Shown in pieces: positions 47,388-58,728 of a stretch of DNA of 64,000 nucleotides. Position 1 is the stretch's first letter. The number at the start of each line of letters is the position of its first letter. The notes beneath the pieces are model-generated. The model searched no databases. It had not been told where the DNA came from and was given only the letters and a program-made list of their open reading frames with translations. The translations under genes were made by a program, and so were the position numbers. The stretch covers positions 412,185,239-412,249,238 of the forward strand of contig NC_092875.1 in assembly GCF_028372415.1 (NCBI RefSeq). Reading direction: 5' to 3'. Origin of the DNA: Notamacropus eugenii (lineage: Eukaryota; Chordata; Mammalia; Diprotodontia; Macropodidae).

Positions 47388-48385
47388 TAACAGCAGTCAT
47401 TGCTCAGCCACTTAGATAAATATGTAGATCATTATGTGAAACTCTATTGAGTGTTTGTGCATCTTATTTAGGAGGCCATGTAGCATTTTGAGGTTTTATA
47501 ACATCAGCAGAACATCCATAAATTTGGGCATTTGGAGAACCATACCAACTTTATAAAATTCCCTTTCTATTTGTATTCTGTGCTGGACATTTTTTATGGC
47601 AATGGAAAATAAAAATCATGAATATACATCTCCCTGATTTATACCTGTCTTTGGTACTGATAATCTGGGGATCATCAAATGAAGTTAACTCTACAGAGGG
47701 ATTTGTCAAGAAATACTACATAATTTTATTATATGAATTGGAAAAGCTTTGTAGGAGAAGAATTTTTGGGTTATATTTTATTTTACTAAATAAAGTCTTT
47801 TTGTAATCGTCACTCAGTTAGTAGGAGCCAATACTCTCTGTATCTTTCAGACAATGATGTGGCTTTTCAAATGTGATAGGCCATATAGAACACTCTGAAA
47901 TCTTGCTTATCCTTCTGATACCTTTCTTTAAAGATGCCTTTGATGTATGTGTCAATTAGGAGATAGTGAAGGGCTGAGCTGGTATCGATTCCTTAAACAA
48001 CTGTCCACTGTCTTCATTATGTGTTTGAACAGGTCAGGTTGGAACTTTTATAATTGCATGCTTTTTTACCTTTTTTTCCTAATTTGTTGTTGATTCTGAC
48101 CTTTGTTCTGACAAGTCAATATTGACTACACAGGCAACTGTTCCAGAAATAAATTCCTAAATTGCTAGCATGTGACTACTCAAGAAAGATTGTATTGGTA
48201 ATGTTATTATAAAAGACAAATTTAAGTGAGCTGAGTGTGGAGAAAGGAGGTCCTATGGGAAAAGTACTGCAAAAGTATAAGTCAATAGTACTGAGATCCT
48301 GATCTAGAGTGGACACATTCAGAATAATAAAGAAGAGGTGGCTGAGAAAGATGTTGAGGAGGTGGTTTAATGAAAGTTGGATGAA
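47388..48385. other. Unassigned; possibly LINE-derived
   Basis: 47815-47990 has a flavour of antisense LINE ORF text but could not be assigned. No gene recognised. Confidence 0.25.
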
Positions 48386-48389
48386 TTAA

Positions 48390-50150
48390 TAAACATTTAT
48401 TCTTACCATTTTGCTTGATAGCTGACTATCTGTGAGAGGTGAGGAAGAAGGAAAAGATAACATTGAGATTTTGAGTATGGGAGGGGATGGAGTACAAACA
48501 CAAATAATAACAAAGATGTAACTGAGTGAAAGCACCAGAATTAAGAGGGGTTGGGGAAAGTTTCCAATGAAATATAAGAAATTAGTTGGGACTTACAGGA
48601 AACTAAGGATATCAGTAGCCAGAGAGGAGGGAAGAGAACATTTTTGGTGTGGGAGACAGCCAAAGAAAATGCTTAGAGCCAAGAAATAGAATGTCTTATT
48701 AGTGGAGCAGTCAGAAGGCCAGTGGCACTAAATTAAAGAATATGTCTTGTGGTGTAAGATGTAAGAAAACTGAAAAGGTAGGTGGGAGTTAGGTTAGATT
48801 AGGTTAGGTTAGGTTTGAATGTCAAACAGGACTTTCTTTTGATGCAGTAGGGAGCCACTGGAGTTTATTGAGTAGGAAGAGTCAGATGATCATTCCTGTG
48901 CTTTAGGAAAATCATTTTAGTGGATGAATGAAAGATGGATTGAAGTGGAGAAAGACTTGAGGCAGGCAGATTCACCAGAAGGCCACTGAAATATTATAGA
49001 TGAGTGGTGATGAGAGCTCACACTAGAATGGTGGCAGTGTTAGAGGAAAGAAAGGGACATATTTGAGAACTATTGAAAAGAAAAAATCAACAGGCCTTGG
49101 CAACAAATTGGATATTGGGGCTGAGAGAGAGTTAGGAGCTCAACATGACTCATAGGTCATGAGCCTGAGGGACTGAAATGATGGTGTGGCCCTCTACAGT
49201 GATAAGGCAGGTAGGAAATGGGGAGGGCTTAGAGAGATAGATAGTGACATTTTGGACACACTGAGTTCAAGATGTCCACTGAACATCCAGTTTCAGATGT
49301 CTGAATGGTGGAAGGAAAAATGAGATTGGAGGTCAATAGAGAGATTGGGGCAGGATAGGGAGATTTCAGAATCATCAGCATAGAGATAGTAAATAACTCC
49401 ATGGGAGCAGACGAGATCACCAAGTGAAGTAGCATAGGGGACAAAGAGGAGAGGACCCAGAACAGAACCCTGAGGAGCACCTATGGTTAGAGAGTATGAT
49501 CTGGAAGGTTCCAACAAATAAGTCAGAAGAGTGGCCAGATAGGTAGGAGGAGAACCAGGAGAGAATGGTGTCCTGAAAACCTAGAGAGAAGAGTGTATTA
49601 AGGAAGAAATAGTGATCAATGATATCAAAGGTCACAGAGGGGTCAAGAAGAAGGAAGATGAAATCAAAGTAAATGGGATACAGGACACTCATGAAGGTCT
49701 TAGTAAGAGGTAGGAATATCTCTTCTATGACAAGAATTAAGGAAGTAGGGATGTCTGGTGCTGCTGAAAAATTCTGAAAGGAACTGAGGGCTTTGATGAT
49801 TTCAGGGAAGTAGGTGGCTATACCACTTGCTTTACGTGTAGGGAATGAGAGTGCAACTAGGGCAAAGAGGAGACGACAGGAAGTTTAGAATGAATATTGT
49901 GAGAGATGATTTGGAGAGAAAATCAGGGTATAGTAGGAGGATTGCCAAGCATCATAAAAAGTTTATGGTATACCAAATTGGGTGAAATTAGCTTGATTTT
50001 GTAACTTTCTTGAGCAATGCTCAAGAGTCCTAGAGGAAGAGTAAAAAAAATCAAATGGTAGAAGATACTGAGAGGGAAAAAAAGAGATTCGCAAGTTGGG
50101 AGTGGAATCAGGTAAAAAAGGAAAGGAATCAAAGGCTGTTACTAGTGAAA
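48390..50150 (-). repeat. L2 LINE, antisense, including reverse transcriptase
   Basis: From the reversed 3' end (attaataaacatttatt) through 'gagccactggagtttattga', 'ggcagattcaccagaaggcc', 'caggccttggcaacaaattg' into ORF2. The minus strand reads the RT blocks FDIIDHYFFLNTLFSLGF, SWFSSYLSG, APQGSVLGPLLF and YLYADD (YADD codons 49371-49382) in nearly continuous frames. It is the longest L2 in the window. A (TTAGG)n-like run lies at 48789-48822. Confidence 0.88.
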
Positions 50151-51449
50151 ATTAATGTGGCAGACTATGAGGTCAATGAACAAAAATGCAAGTAAAGGTA
50201 GAGTGAGAGAGATGGACTTATCTTTTCTCATGTAAATTATTATCTAGCCATGGTTTTTCTATCATGTACTTGTGAAGTTGATTTTTTGAAGTGTAGAAAC
50301 TAACATTTATCCTTGTTAAATTTCATTTGTCTTTGGATCCTGAGCTCTCAGGATGATCTATTCTGGATGAAAATTGACCACAAAATTCATTCCTTTTGTA
50401 TATTCTTTTGTTTTTCATACCTTATATATCTGTTCCTCAATATCCTCTTAATCATATTACCACCAAGCATTAACATATTGTATAACCTAGATCCAAACTG
50501 ACTCTTCTTCCTAACTGTATTTTCTTTATATATTCATTAATGGAATTTCTATTTCCTTTATTTCATGATGAAGTGTTTGTTTATTCTAGAGGCAATAGAG
50601 TACCACCAAAGAAACTGGTGCTGGTGACTTCAGCACATGATACATGAAGTATTAAAGTTCTAGATGGTGGCATTGTGGATAGAAAAAAAAGGAAACATTT
50701 GACAATCATGAAGTATCTAAATTATATAGCTGATTGAGTTTGAGGACAAGGATAAAGAAGAATAAAAAGTGTGTTAGAAATTTGAGCTCTGGGTGACTGA
50801 AAATGATGGTATCATTGAATTAAATAACGAAGTTAGGTTAGGGAAGTTAAGTGTTTAGAGTTGGAAGATATCAAATAAGTTATATGTGTTTTCTAAAAAT
50901 CAAGTATGTTGGTACTTATTTCAATATTTAATTTATTAAGTCCTGGGACGGAACAGACAAAGGATGATAGCCAGTACTTGGATAGGACTTGGATAGATTC
51001 ACCCAGAAAAAAAAGGAGGCACTCAGTGACAGTCCCAGGAGAAAACTATATGAGGTAACCTAGAGGGAATAGCCTAGAAGCAGCCTAAAGAAACAACAAA
51101 GCAAAACATCATGGAAGACTGGCAGGAAGTGATGGATGGAAGCAGGAAGGCAACATGGGGGTGGGGGACTGGTAGACATGTAGTGAGGACTCAGACACAG
51201 AAAATGAAATTTGAGGTAGGATAATCAGGAAGGTCCTGGTAGCATATCAGAATAGAAGGTGAATGCTTGGACACAAATAAGGCAAGATTCCAGTTACTAG
51301 AAGTAAAGTCCTGTTAGAGAAGGACCAATAACAAAGCTGAATTTATGTTAAGTTCCTGAGTTTCTTATATGTCTCTTGATTAGGGGTCAAGTTATCCTCT
51401 AGAAATGGAAGCAAGGTTGAATTGGAAGATAGTGATTAATTGACTCCAG
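50151..51449. other. Unassigned sequence
   Basis: 50940-51320 is purine-rich and might be a decayed repeat. No gene recognised. Confidence 0.3.
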
Positions 51450-51930
51450 CTCTGAGATAACTACAATGTAATAGAAAGGATTTGGAATTAGAAGACTTGG
51501 ATTAAAATTTTAGTTTAAGATTATAGCCCTTTAGATCTGGAAAGGGCCTTTTAGATCAGAACTAGAAGGAAGCAAATAGGTTAACTAGTCTATTCCTTTT
51601 ATGAAGAAACTGGGAGCAAAAGAAGTCAAGTGATCTGTCCAAGGTTACAGAAGGGCAGTAAAAGTTATGCCCACTATTGTTTGGTGCTGAAGCTGAGCCT
51701 TACACCCAGGTCTTCTGATTCAATGTCCAGGTCTCTTTCTTCCACTATACTAGCCACGTGTCCCTGGGCAATTCATGGAACGGCTTTCTCACATGTGGAA
51801 TGGAGTTACAGGCCTAGTATGCTTGGGAAAATCCAAAAGGATCATGCAAAGATTGCAGTTGCTAGATGGTGATGTGCTGTATCAATTTTACATGCTATGT
51901 TTATGGTTGTTATTATCTGTTATTATTATT
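51450..51930 (+). repeat. MIR, sense, split by a nested MIR-like SINE
   Basis: The left part ('aggatttggaattagaagac', 'ttggattaaaattttag') stops at about 51518 and the right part resumes at about 51752 ('agccacgtgtccctgggcaa', 'ctcacatgtggaatggag'). Confidence 0.7.
51520..51755 (-). repeat. MIR-like SINE, antisense, nested
   Basis: 'agatctggaaagggcctttt', 'tatgaagaaactgggagc', 'gtgatctgtccaaggttac', 'acacccaggtcttctgattc'. Confidence 0.7.
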
Positions 51931-53499
51931 GAAACAATGTTAAGGTAATGAACAAGACTGATCATTCCAAAAGAAAATATCCATCTAGTCTTAACTAGGT
52001 TGAGAATGCCCTAGCCAATTGTTCAGGTGTCCCAGACCCTAGGTGTGCTGGATTTTATACTGCAGAATGAAAATCAATAATGTGAATTATACTATGACAT
52101 GAGCTAGCAGGCAGCATGCATTGCAGCTCATAGGCATAATGTTTTTCATGCAATACCCTAAAGCCAAAAGGTAGCTGTCCTCAGTACCCAATGAAGCTTC
52201 TGGGTGGTCCTGGGAAACCTCAGGTAGAGGGCACTTGCAGTAATCCAATCTGTCATGGTATTAAAAGAAGAGAAAGCAGAAGGAAAACCTAGAGCAGAGC
52301 AGAATACTGAATTCTTCATACTGAGTCAAGCTGAGGGTGAGGGGAAAAGCAAATTAATGTCTCATTACAACTTTCACAAATATACGTATTGCCCTCAATG
52401 GCTATTTAACTACTTTCAAGTTCCTGAAAATTTCACATTTTCTTGGCTCCCATAAAAGGTATTTTTTTTAAATCAACTTTATTTTCAATCTATTTTACAG
52501 AATTTTTCTTTAATTAAAGTCCTCTGTTGTTTCATTGTGGAATGGAGATAATCTCACATTCTCTAAGTTTCTGCTGATACTGAAGGAATGACAGATTCTA
52601 CTGCACTAGAAAAGCTTTGAATAGAGGCCTGGCAAAGAATCTGGGATCCAAAAGCCAGACTAACTTAATGTTGAGAGACTGAGAGTTGCCATTATGTAGA
52701 ACATTTTTTTAGGCACATCAATTCATGAAACCATTAAGTATGATCTAGAAGGCTTATGGTCTGCATTGGTGGAGATAATGCCCAGTGGTTTGAAGTTTCC
52801 AAGGAGAAGATGTAATGTTTGGAGATTCATTTCAATCCAACAAACATTTATTAAGCACTTATTACAGGCATGACACTCAAAGAAGTCACTGAAATTTCTG
52901 TGCTCTGGCAAGATTGGAGTGGATGGTTGTGTCCTTAGTAGGTACTAGGGATTTCAAATAGCAAACACATAAAACTTTTTTCTGCCTTCAAGGAGGTTAT
53001 ATTCTACTAAGGAGAAGGATATGATATTTACACAGATTAATATAATAAAGTATAATATCCGAGGGCACTTCTAACTCAAAAGACAAGTCCCAAGTCAATA
53101 GTTACTCCATGTACAAGGTACTTTGTGGTTTGTGACCCCTAAAATAATGGTTAGGAAACTTCATCAGAATCAGTGCTTCTAACATACAGCTGAAGGACAC
53201 AATTAATTTAAATCCAAGGCTTTGATGAAATGGCATAGTAAAAATAGCAACAAAATATTTGCCCATAAACCTGGAACACACTACCCCACAAATACACAAC
53301 AGCAGAGGGAGAAGTGGCGGTCCGTCAAAAACACAAATGAAAAGGCACACGTAGAATACTGAGACAAGTGGGATGAGAACTTTGGGAGAAATCAGAGTTT
53401 ATAACTGAGAGCAGAGGAAATCCAGGCATAACCCAATGAAAACCTTTGTTTTTTGGAGACCAAGTTTCAAAAGTTTCAAAGGATGATAGATGAGATCGT
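51931..53499. other. Mostly unassigned; L2 antisense ends at 52830-53090
   Basis: 52830-52880 ('aacaaacatttattaagcac') and 52965-53040 ('ccttcaaggaggttatattc') are antisense L2 3' pieces. No gene recognised in the rest. Confidence 0.4.
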
Positions 53500-53690
53500 G
53501 GTACAATGGAAAGAAATAATAGAGTTAGAGGATGTAGGGTCAAATCCAGGCTTTTCTACTTATTACTTCTGTTGTTAAAATCTCTCTGGACCTCCCTTCC
53601 CTTCCTCATCTGTAAAATGAGGTGACTGGATTGAATGATAAGATCCCTTTCAGGTCTGGTGCCTCAATTCTAGGACAGACCAAAATTCTA
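53500..53690 (+). repeat. MIR-like SINE, sense
   Basis: 'ggtcaaatccaggcttttct', 'cctcatctgtaaaatgaggt', 'gatccctttcaggtctggtg'. Confidence 0.7.
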
Positions 53691-54267
53691 CAAGGGAAGT
53701 AGATGGTTTGGGAAACTCTCAAAAGTGAAACTCTAATGGGGAAAAATGGGAGTTGTCCCAAGAGACTCATGAAGATGTACTGATGAACACATCAACCAAC
53801 TTAAATATACTTTTAAAGTGTATGTATTGAAGATAAAAGTAATGACAATTTACAGGGAATATGATTGTATATGCTCCTTTCAAAGGTATTTGAGGATTGT
53901 TAAAGTTCAGAATGAATTGAATCAGATGAAGAAAGTTAAAGCCCCTCCAAAAATATCATTTATTTCTTTGGTCATTTATTCATTAGCTATATTGGGAGGA
54001 AAGCAGGGAATCAAAAAGGGATGGAACCATTGCTTGGAATGGGTAGGATAATTCACCATGATCAGTGACAAGAGAGAAATAGAATTTCTTAAATCTTTTT
54101 TAACTTCTGTTTTTGTTTTTGTTTTTTTTCCTGTCAGAGAATAATTTTGCACTGGAAAGGACAGAACAAAAAATGGTTAGCTAACATAAAGTTGATATCC
54201 AGCATGAGGAAGGAAAGTTCCTCACTGCTCTTCATTAATCCAAGTCACTTGACTCAGATGAACAGTA
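53691..54267. other. Unassigned sequence
   Basis: No gene or repeat recognised; (GTTTTT)n-like run near 54105-54130. Confidence 0.3.
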
Positions 54268-54388
54268 TCCTGTTTGTCCTTCATTGCCCATCAGAGAAAT
54301 GACAACGTGACTTGCACTTGACTTTGCTCTGAGGGAGGGAGGGCTGTGCAGGTCACCAGCCTCACTTCTCCTCCAGAGCCATCTGAGG
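54268..54388 (-). repeat. tRNA-headed SINE, 3' part
   Basis: 'tttgtccttcattgcccatc', 'gagggagggctgtgcaggtc', 'cctcacttctcctccagagc'. Confidence 0.85.
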
Positions 54389-54611
54389 AATGTCAGATCA
54401 TTGGATTCAGAGATGAACAGCAGATCTGAATACTGAAAGAACAGGTGGATATGATTGCCAAGTTACTGAGGGTATTTAAAAGAACAGAAAATACATTAAA
54501 GAACAGGAAGATATGACAGTCCCAAAAAAGGGCAAATATCTAGTTTATTTATTTATTTTTAAAGAAAGTTGTGTTGTTGTTTTTTTTTTTTTACCAAGTT
54601 ATAGATTGAAT

Positions 54612-54617
54612 TTTAAT
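54612..54617 (-). terminator. ATTAAA polyadenylation signal of the NME4 retrocopy
   Basis: The minus strand reads ATTAAA 20 bases upstream of the A13 tract, the usual signal-to-cleavage spacing. It is inherited from the parent mRNA and supports retroposition. Confidence 0.7.
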
Positions 54618-54901
54618 GTGTCTCCTTTAATAGTCATCTCTGTTTACAAGCAGTTACCCCCAAGACTGACTGGCACTGGGGTTGAGGGAAGGGTTACACT
54701 CAGTCCTTCAACGGCATGGGGCATGGAGTGAAAAGGCACATAATTTCGCATCAGAGAGGTCTCTGTCGAGGAGAGGAGGTTAGGATAGAGGGATAGCAGG
54801 TAGCTTGAACAGGAAGGAAGGGAAGAGCACAGCATTCTCATTGGTAGAGGTAGTTACTTCTGGGTCCTTAATGTGGACGGGAGGTGGGCTGAGACCCTCC
54901 C

Positions 54902-55519
54902 TCACACGTGGTACAGGTTGCTGTGACTGCAACAATCCCAGTCCACCAGCTCACTGCTGTGTAACCACAGGCTGATCTCTCTCTGGGCCACTTCCACCGA
55001 ACCGCTGGTATGGACAACACTCCTGCTGATGTGATCGCCGAAGGCTCCCTGGATTGTCCCAGGGATAGCTTCTGCTGAGTCAGTGTTTCTTGCCATGGCC
55101 CTAGAGGTACGGACCACATTGTACCCTTCGCAGACCTTGGCAATCAGGGGACCAGAGCTCATATAGTTGATCAGGTTCGGATAGAAGGGCTTCTTCTTTA
55201 GGTCATGATAATGCCCAGCAAGGACTTTCTCTGGGGCCTGTAGTAATTTCATGCCCACCAATTTGAATCCTCCTCTCTCAGAACGCCTGATGACATCTCC
55301 AACCAGCCTCCGCTGAACACCATCTGGCTTTATTGCAATTAGTGTCCGTTCCTGGGTTCTAGTAAGTCCCCCAGAGTTGGAGCGTAGCAGAATAGAGCTT
55401 GGCACTCCTCCGTGGGGGAGGGACAGGAGCAGCTGCCTCGTGCCCAGGGTGCGGCTAGTGCCCTGGACACAGCGGCGGCCCAGGAGGCTCCGCAGAGCAC
55501 AGCGTGGAAAGAAACCCAT
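54902..55519 (-). pseudogene. NME4: NME4 retrocopy (mitochondrial nucleoside diphosphate kinase), open frame, active site altered
   Basis: The parent enzyme transfers the terminal phosphate between nucleoside tri- and diphosphates via a phospho-histidine and acts in mitochondria. The 205-residue frame reads without introns, stops or frameshifts. Residues 1-50 are Arg-rich with few acidic residues, like a mitochondrial presequence. The NDPK fold follows: KPDGVQR at 64-70 (Lys12 equivalent), Tyr119 in YMSSGP, Arg140, Thr146 and His170 (catalytic) are kept. However, the Arg105 position is Gln157, Asn115 is Ser167, Asp121 is Gly173, Gly92 is Arg144 and the Trp of the VWEG motif is Cys130, all in a normally near-invariant core. 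The start is the ATG at 55519; an in-frame TAG lies three codons upstream, with only a GTG and a GAC codon between. ATTAAA and A13 follow the 3' UTR, showing a processed mRNA origin. Retrocopy of NME4 is near certain. Whether it is expressed or folded is unknown, and kinase activity is doubtful. Confidence 0.88.
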
Positions 55520-55623
55520 GTCCACCTACCCCCTTGCCCTGAGCCCCGGGCGCGGGCTGCTCGCCCTCAGCCCGGCCCGGTCCCCAAGTAATGGGAGTGC
55601 AAGAGGAAGGGACCGACCGAAAG

Positions 55624-55640
55624 TTTTTTTTTTTTTTTTT
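55624..55640. repeat. T17 homopolymer next to the 5' end of the retrocopy
   Basis: Seventeen T on the plus strand, between the CpG-rich 5' UTR of the retrocopy and an RTE-tailed SINE at 55684. It may be the pre-existing A-rich target of the insertion. Confidence 0.8.
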
Positions 55641-55683
55641 AAGTTAGAGGTCAGTGAGCTAACTTCAATTCTTAGGGAAATTA

Positions 55684-55918
55684 TTTTGTTGTTCAGTCGT
55701 GCCTGGCTCTCCATTTCTCCATTTGGGTTTTTCTAGGCAGAAATACTGGAGTGATTTGTTATTTCCTTCTCCAGCTCATTTTACAGATGAGGAAATTGAG
55801 GCAAACAGGGTTAAGGGATGGTCACATAGCTAGTGTTTGGGGCCAGATTTGAACTCAGCAATGTAAGTCTTCCTGACTCCAGGCCCTGCACTCTATCCAC
55901 TGTGCCATCTAGTTGCTA
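55684..55918 (-). repeat. tRNA-headed SINE with RTE/BovB-like tail
   Basis: 'ttgttgttcagtcgtgcctg', 'atactggagtgatttgttat', 'ttacagatgaggaaattgag', head 'actgtgccatctagttgcta'. It lies immediately upstream of the NME4 retrocopy. Confidence 0.85.
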
Positions 55919-56075
55919 GTGAAAAATATAGAACAGATTATTTAAAAGCTGCTTAGTGAACTTCTAGCAATTGGAGTAGTGATAAAAGGAATCAGTATGA
56001 CTCCATTAAGGACAAGTCATGCCCGTTTTCTTTTTTGATAAGTCTGCCAAATTGGCTCATTAGAAATACATGGAT

Positions 56076-56076
56076 G

Positions 56077-56134
<58 letters not shown>
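56076..56134. repeat. (GATA)n microsatellite
   Basis: About 15 uninterrupted GATA units, likely polymorphic. Confidence 0.95.
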
Positions 56135-56135
<1 letters not shown>

Positions 56136-56384
56136 GTTCTAGGCACTCTTAAGCACTGAGGAAACAAGCAAGCAGAATAGCCACTACCTCAAAGAATCTA
56201 CATAGTCCATGTGAACAGACTACAGACAAAGAGCAGATAGAGAACACTATGTTTGGGAGGGGCAGGGTATGTACTCTGGATTGTGGTTTTGAGTCGAGTC
56301 AGGAAGTGACATACAGGTATTATTCAGAAACCTTGAAAGTCTTCCTCTCCCAGATTGAGACCTGGGAAAGACCTCGGCTTAAAA

Positions 56385-56572
56385 AGGAGAAGGTCTCTCA
56401 TATCCAGGGCCATCCCTAGTCATCCTGATTTGTATCTTGCCACTGGATTCAGATGGCTCCAGAGGAGAAAGTGAGACTGGTGATTTTCCTCACTTAAATC
56501 CAATTCACTTGCAAGTCATGGCATCACCTTCCTGATGCCATAGTCCTCTTTGAGGATGAAGGAACAACAATC
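56385..56572 (+). repeat. tRNA-headed SINE, 3' part, nested in L3
   Basis: 'ggccatccctagtcatcctg', 'gatggctccagaggagaaag', 'tgcaagtcatggcatcacc', 'tagtcctctttgaggatgaa', tail 'ggaacaacaa'. Confidence 0.85.
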
Positions 56573-57403
56573 TGGGTCAGATAAGGCAAAAGGTAACCTA
56601 GCAGAATGCAGGGGAATTCCAAAAATGGAGTCCAAGTTTCCTTTGGAAATAAGATGAGGATGATAGCTGGACTGCATATGTCATGACTGGAATAAGGAAA
56701 TGTTAAAAGCATAATTTACCTAGATTTTAGCAGATTATTTGATATATTTCACAATATTTTATAGAATAGATGGAGAAATGTGGATGAACAGATAATATAG
56801 TTAGGTCAGTTCAAAGCTAATTGAATAGTCAGATACAAAGAACAATTTAATATCAACTTGCTAGGAAGTATCCATTGGAGTGCCTCAGAGATCTGTATTT
56901 AGTCTTTTGCTGTTTAATACTTTTATCAGTAAGTAGGATAAGGGAATAGATAGTATATACACCAAATTCATAAATAACATCAAACCTAGAAGGAGAAGAA
57001 CACACTGAATTTCAGAGTTAGGACCTAAGAAGATCTTGACAGGCAAGAGCATTGAATTGAGGGAAAGGAAGTGAAATTCAATGAGGATAAATATAAAGTG
57101 TTACACTTGGATTCGAGAAATTTATTTCACTTGTCTTAGAACAGAACTCCTTTCATTATATCAAAATATCTCTGAATGGCTACCTCCAACCTTTTACTCT
57201 CTACTAATAGAAATCATAGAATTTTTGACCCCAAATACTATTTAGTATGTCCAACTTACATAGCTTCCTCTGTTTACCAAAATATGCCATGAAAGTCTAT
57301 GTAGCTTAAGACATGAGAATAAATGTATCTTTATAATTTTAAATTGATAAGTGGCTAATAACATTTCACTGCATCTGGATCTTGCTATGTATTATAGATT
57401 TAT

Positions 57404-57921
57404 AGAAAAATAACTTGTTTGAGGAGGACTTCAGAAAAACTTGGAAAGATTGATATGAACTGATGCTGAGTGAAGTGAGCCGAGCCAGGAGAACATTATA
57501 CACAGTAACAGCCACAGTGTGTGAGGTCTTTTTTGATAGATTTAGCCCTTCACAGCAATACAAGGACCTAAAACATTTCCAAAGGACTGATGATGTAAAA
57601 TGCCATCGACATCCAGAGAAAGAACTGTGGAGTCAGAATGCGGAATGAAGCAGGCTACTTTCTCTTTTGTTATGTTTTGTTTTGTTTTTCTCATGGTTTC
57701 TCCCATTCTTTTTAATTCTTATGTGTAATATGACTAATATGAAAATGTGTTTAATAAGAATATATATGTAGAACCCATAAGTTTATGTGCCATCCTGGGC
57801 AGGGAGGGGAAGAAGGAGGGGGAGAAAATTTAAAACTTGTGAAAGTGATTGTTGCAAACTGAAAACAAATTAATTAATTATAATAAAGAAAGAAAAAGAG
57901 AAAAGAAAAATAACTTGTTTG
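57404..57921 (+). mobile_element. 5'-truncated L1 insertion with an 18-bp target-site duplication
   Basis: AGAAAAATAACTTGTTTG occurs at 57404-57421 and exactly again at 57904-57921. Between them lies the last stretch of L1 ORF2 (EEDFRKTWKD, a stop, then MLSEVSRARRTLYTVTATV at 57463), the 3' UTR ('gggaggggaagaaggagg') and an A-rich tail. The exact duplication marks it as one of the younger insertions here. Confidence 0.9.
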
Positions 57922-58685
57922 CTGTGGTTATTGAGAAAAGAGGACAGTGAAAGTTAGCATCAACAATTATTAGTAAAAGATGTGATTTGCTTAGGAGAGA
58001 TTCCTTCTCAGTTTTCTACCAGCATTGACCCATGAATCTGAATAACCTCACTGTAAGTGAGTTTTTACAAATGGGACAGCCAAGATAGAAAGCTCTTTAA
58101 AGAGTGCAGAGTTCAATGGCTAGAGGAGACAAAAGTGACACCTCCTGTTCCCATGGAGCCCCATAATACCCCAGAGATATATGTTTAGAGACACTCCAGG
58201 GCACGTGCAGATCCTCATAAAGCATGGACAGCTAGTGACAAACTAGAGCAATGTTTATTTTACCCTCCAGGAGGTACAATTCAGTCCACTCCCTCTCGCT
58301 GGAAGGGGTACCATAAAAAATGGCAGAAGTTCTGGCTTTTCCATGGCATCTGCCTCAGGACACTGAACAATGCAGGCTCGCCACCCAGAAGAGACATCAA
58401 ACTAGGCCAGAGGCCTGGCTGCATCATCTGTTACCTTCTAGGAGTCAACAAAGGCGTCTGCTGAGTGTTTCCACAGATTGTACCAAGCCACCACCAGGCC
58501 CCAGGAGAAACAGCTAGAATAATAGTGGATCACAGAGTTGGAAGATTGCAGCACTGAGCTCGCCTGGTGACAATGATGATACTGCTGACAATTAGGGGAG
58601 AGAGAGGGGATTTAGCATGTGGGTGAGGAGTCATTCAGCTGGTACATTATCCAGGAGTAGTATATTGCCTTAGGCAATAGGGCTA
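57922..58685. other. Unassigned sequence
   Basis: GC-richer patch at 58320-58560 without a recognised repeat or domain. Confidence 0.3.
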
Positions 58686-58690
58686 TGCTA

Positions 58691-58721
<31 letters not shown>
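58691..58721. repeat. T homopolymer (about 30)
   Basis: Long pure T run, possibly the reversed poly-A of a minus-strand retrocopy I cannot identify. Confidence 0.9.

Positions 58722-58728
<7 letters not shown>

Larger units (their letters stand above)
54580..55623 (-). other. Extent of the NME4 retro-insertion (5' UTR, ORF, 3' UTR, poly-A)
   Basis: On the minus strand the insert runs from a CpG-rich 5' UTR (55520-55623, rich in CCCGG/GGGCG unlike its AT-rich surroundings) through the ORF and about 309 bases of 3' UTR to an A13 tract (54580-54592). The preserved 5' UTR indicates almost full-length reverse transcription. An A17 tract (T17 on the plus strand, 55624-55640) sits just 5' of the insert, so a target-site duplication, if A-rich, cannot be told from the tail. 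No unambiguous duplication was found. Confidence 0.7.
55935..57130 (+). repeat. L3/CR1 LINE, sense, with nested repeats
   Basis: 'aggacaagtcatgcccg', 'agattttagcagattatttg' (RT 'LDFSKAFD' region), 'ttggagtgcctcagagatct' followed by 'ctgtttaatacttttatc' (GVPQ..VLxxLLFNxFI block), 'aagaagatcttgacagg', 'aaatataaagtgttacactt'. It is interrupted by (GATA)n at 56076 and a SINE at 56385. The frame is decayed. Confidence 0.75.

Noticed and set aside
48789..48822. Telomere-like TTAGG/TTAGGT run
   Set aside because: Too short, a pentamer and not vertebrate TTAGGG, and embedded in an L2 copy; not evidence of an interstitial telomere.
54902..55525. Longer NME4 frame starting at 55525
   Set aside because: The first codon there is GTG. 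The first ATG is at 55519 and matches the expected N-terminus; an in-frame TAG precedes the GTG.
55377..55736. 119-codon plus-strand frame over the NME4 5' end
   Set aside because: Antisense shadow of the retrocopy and its CpG-rich leader, ending through the T17 run.
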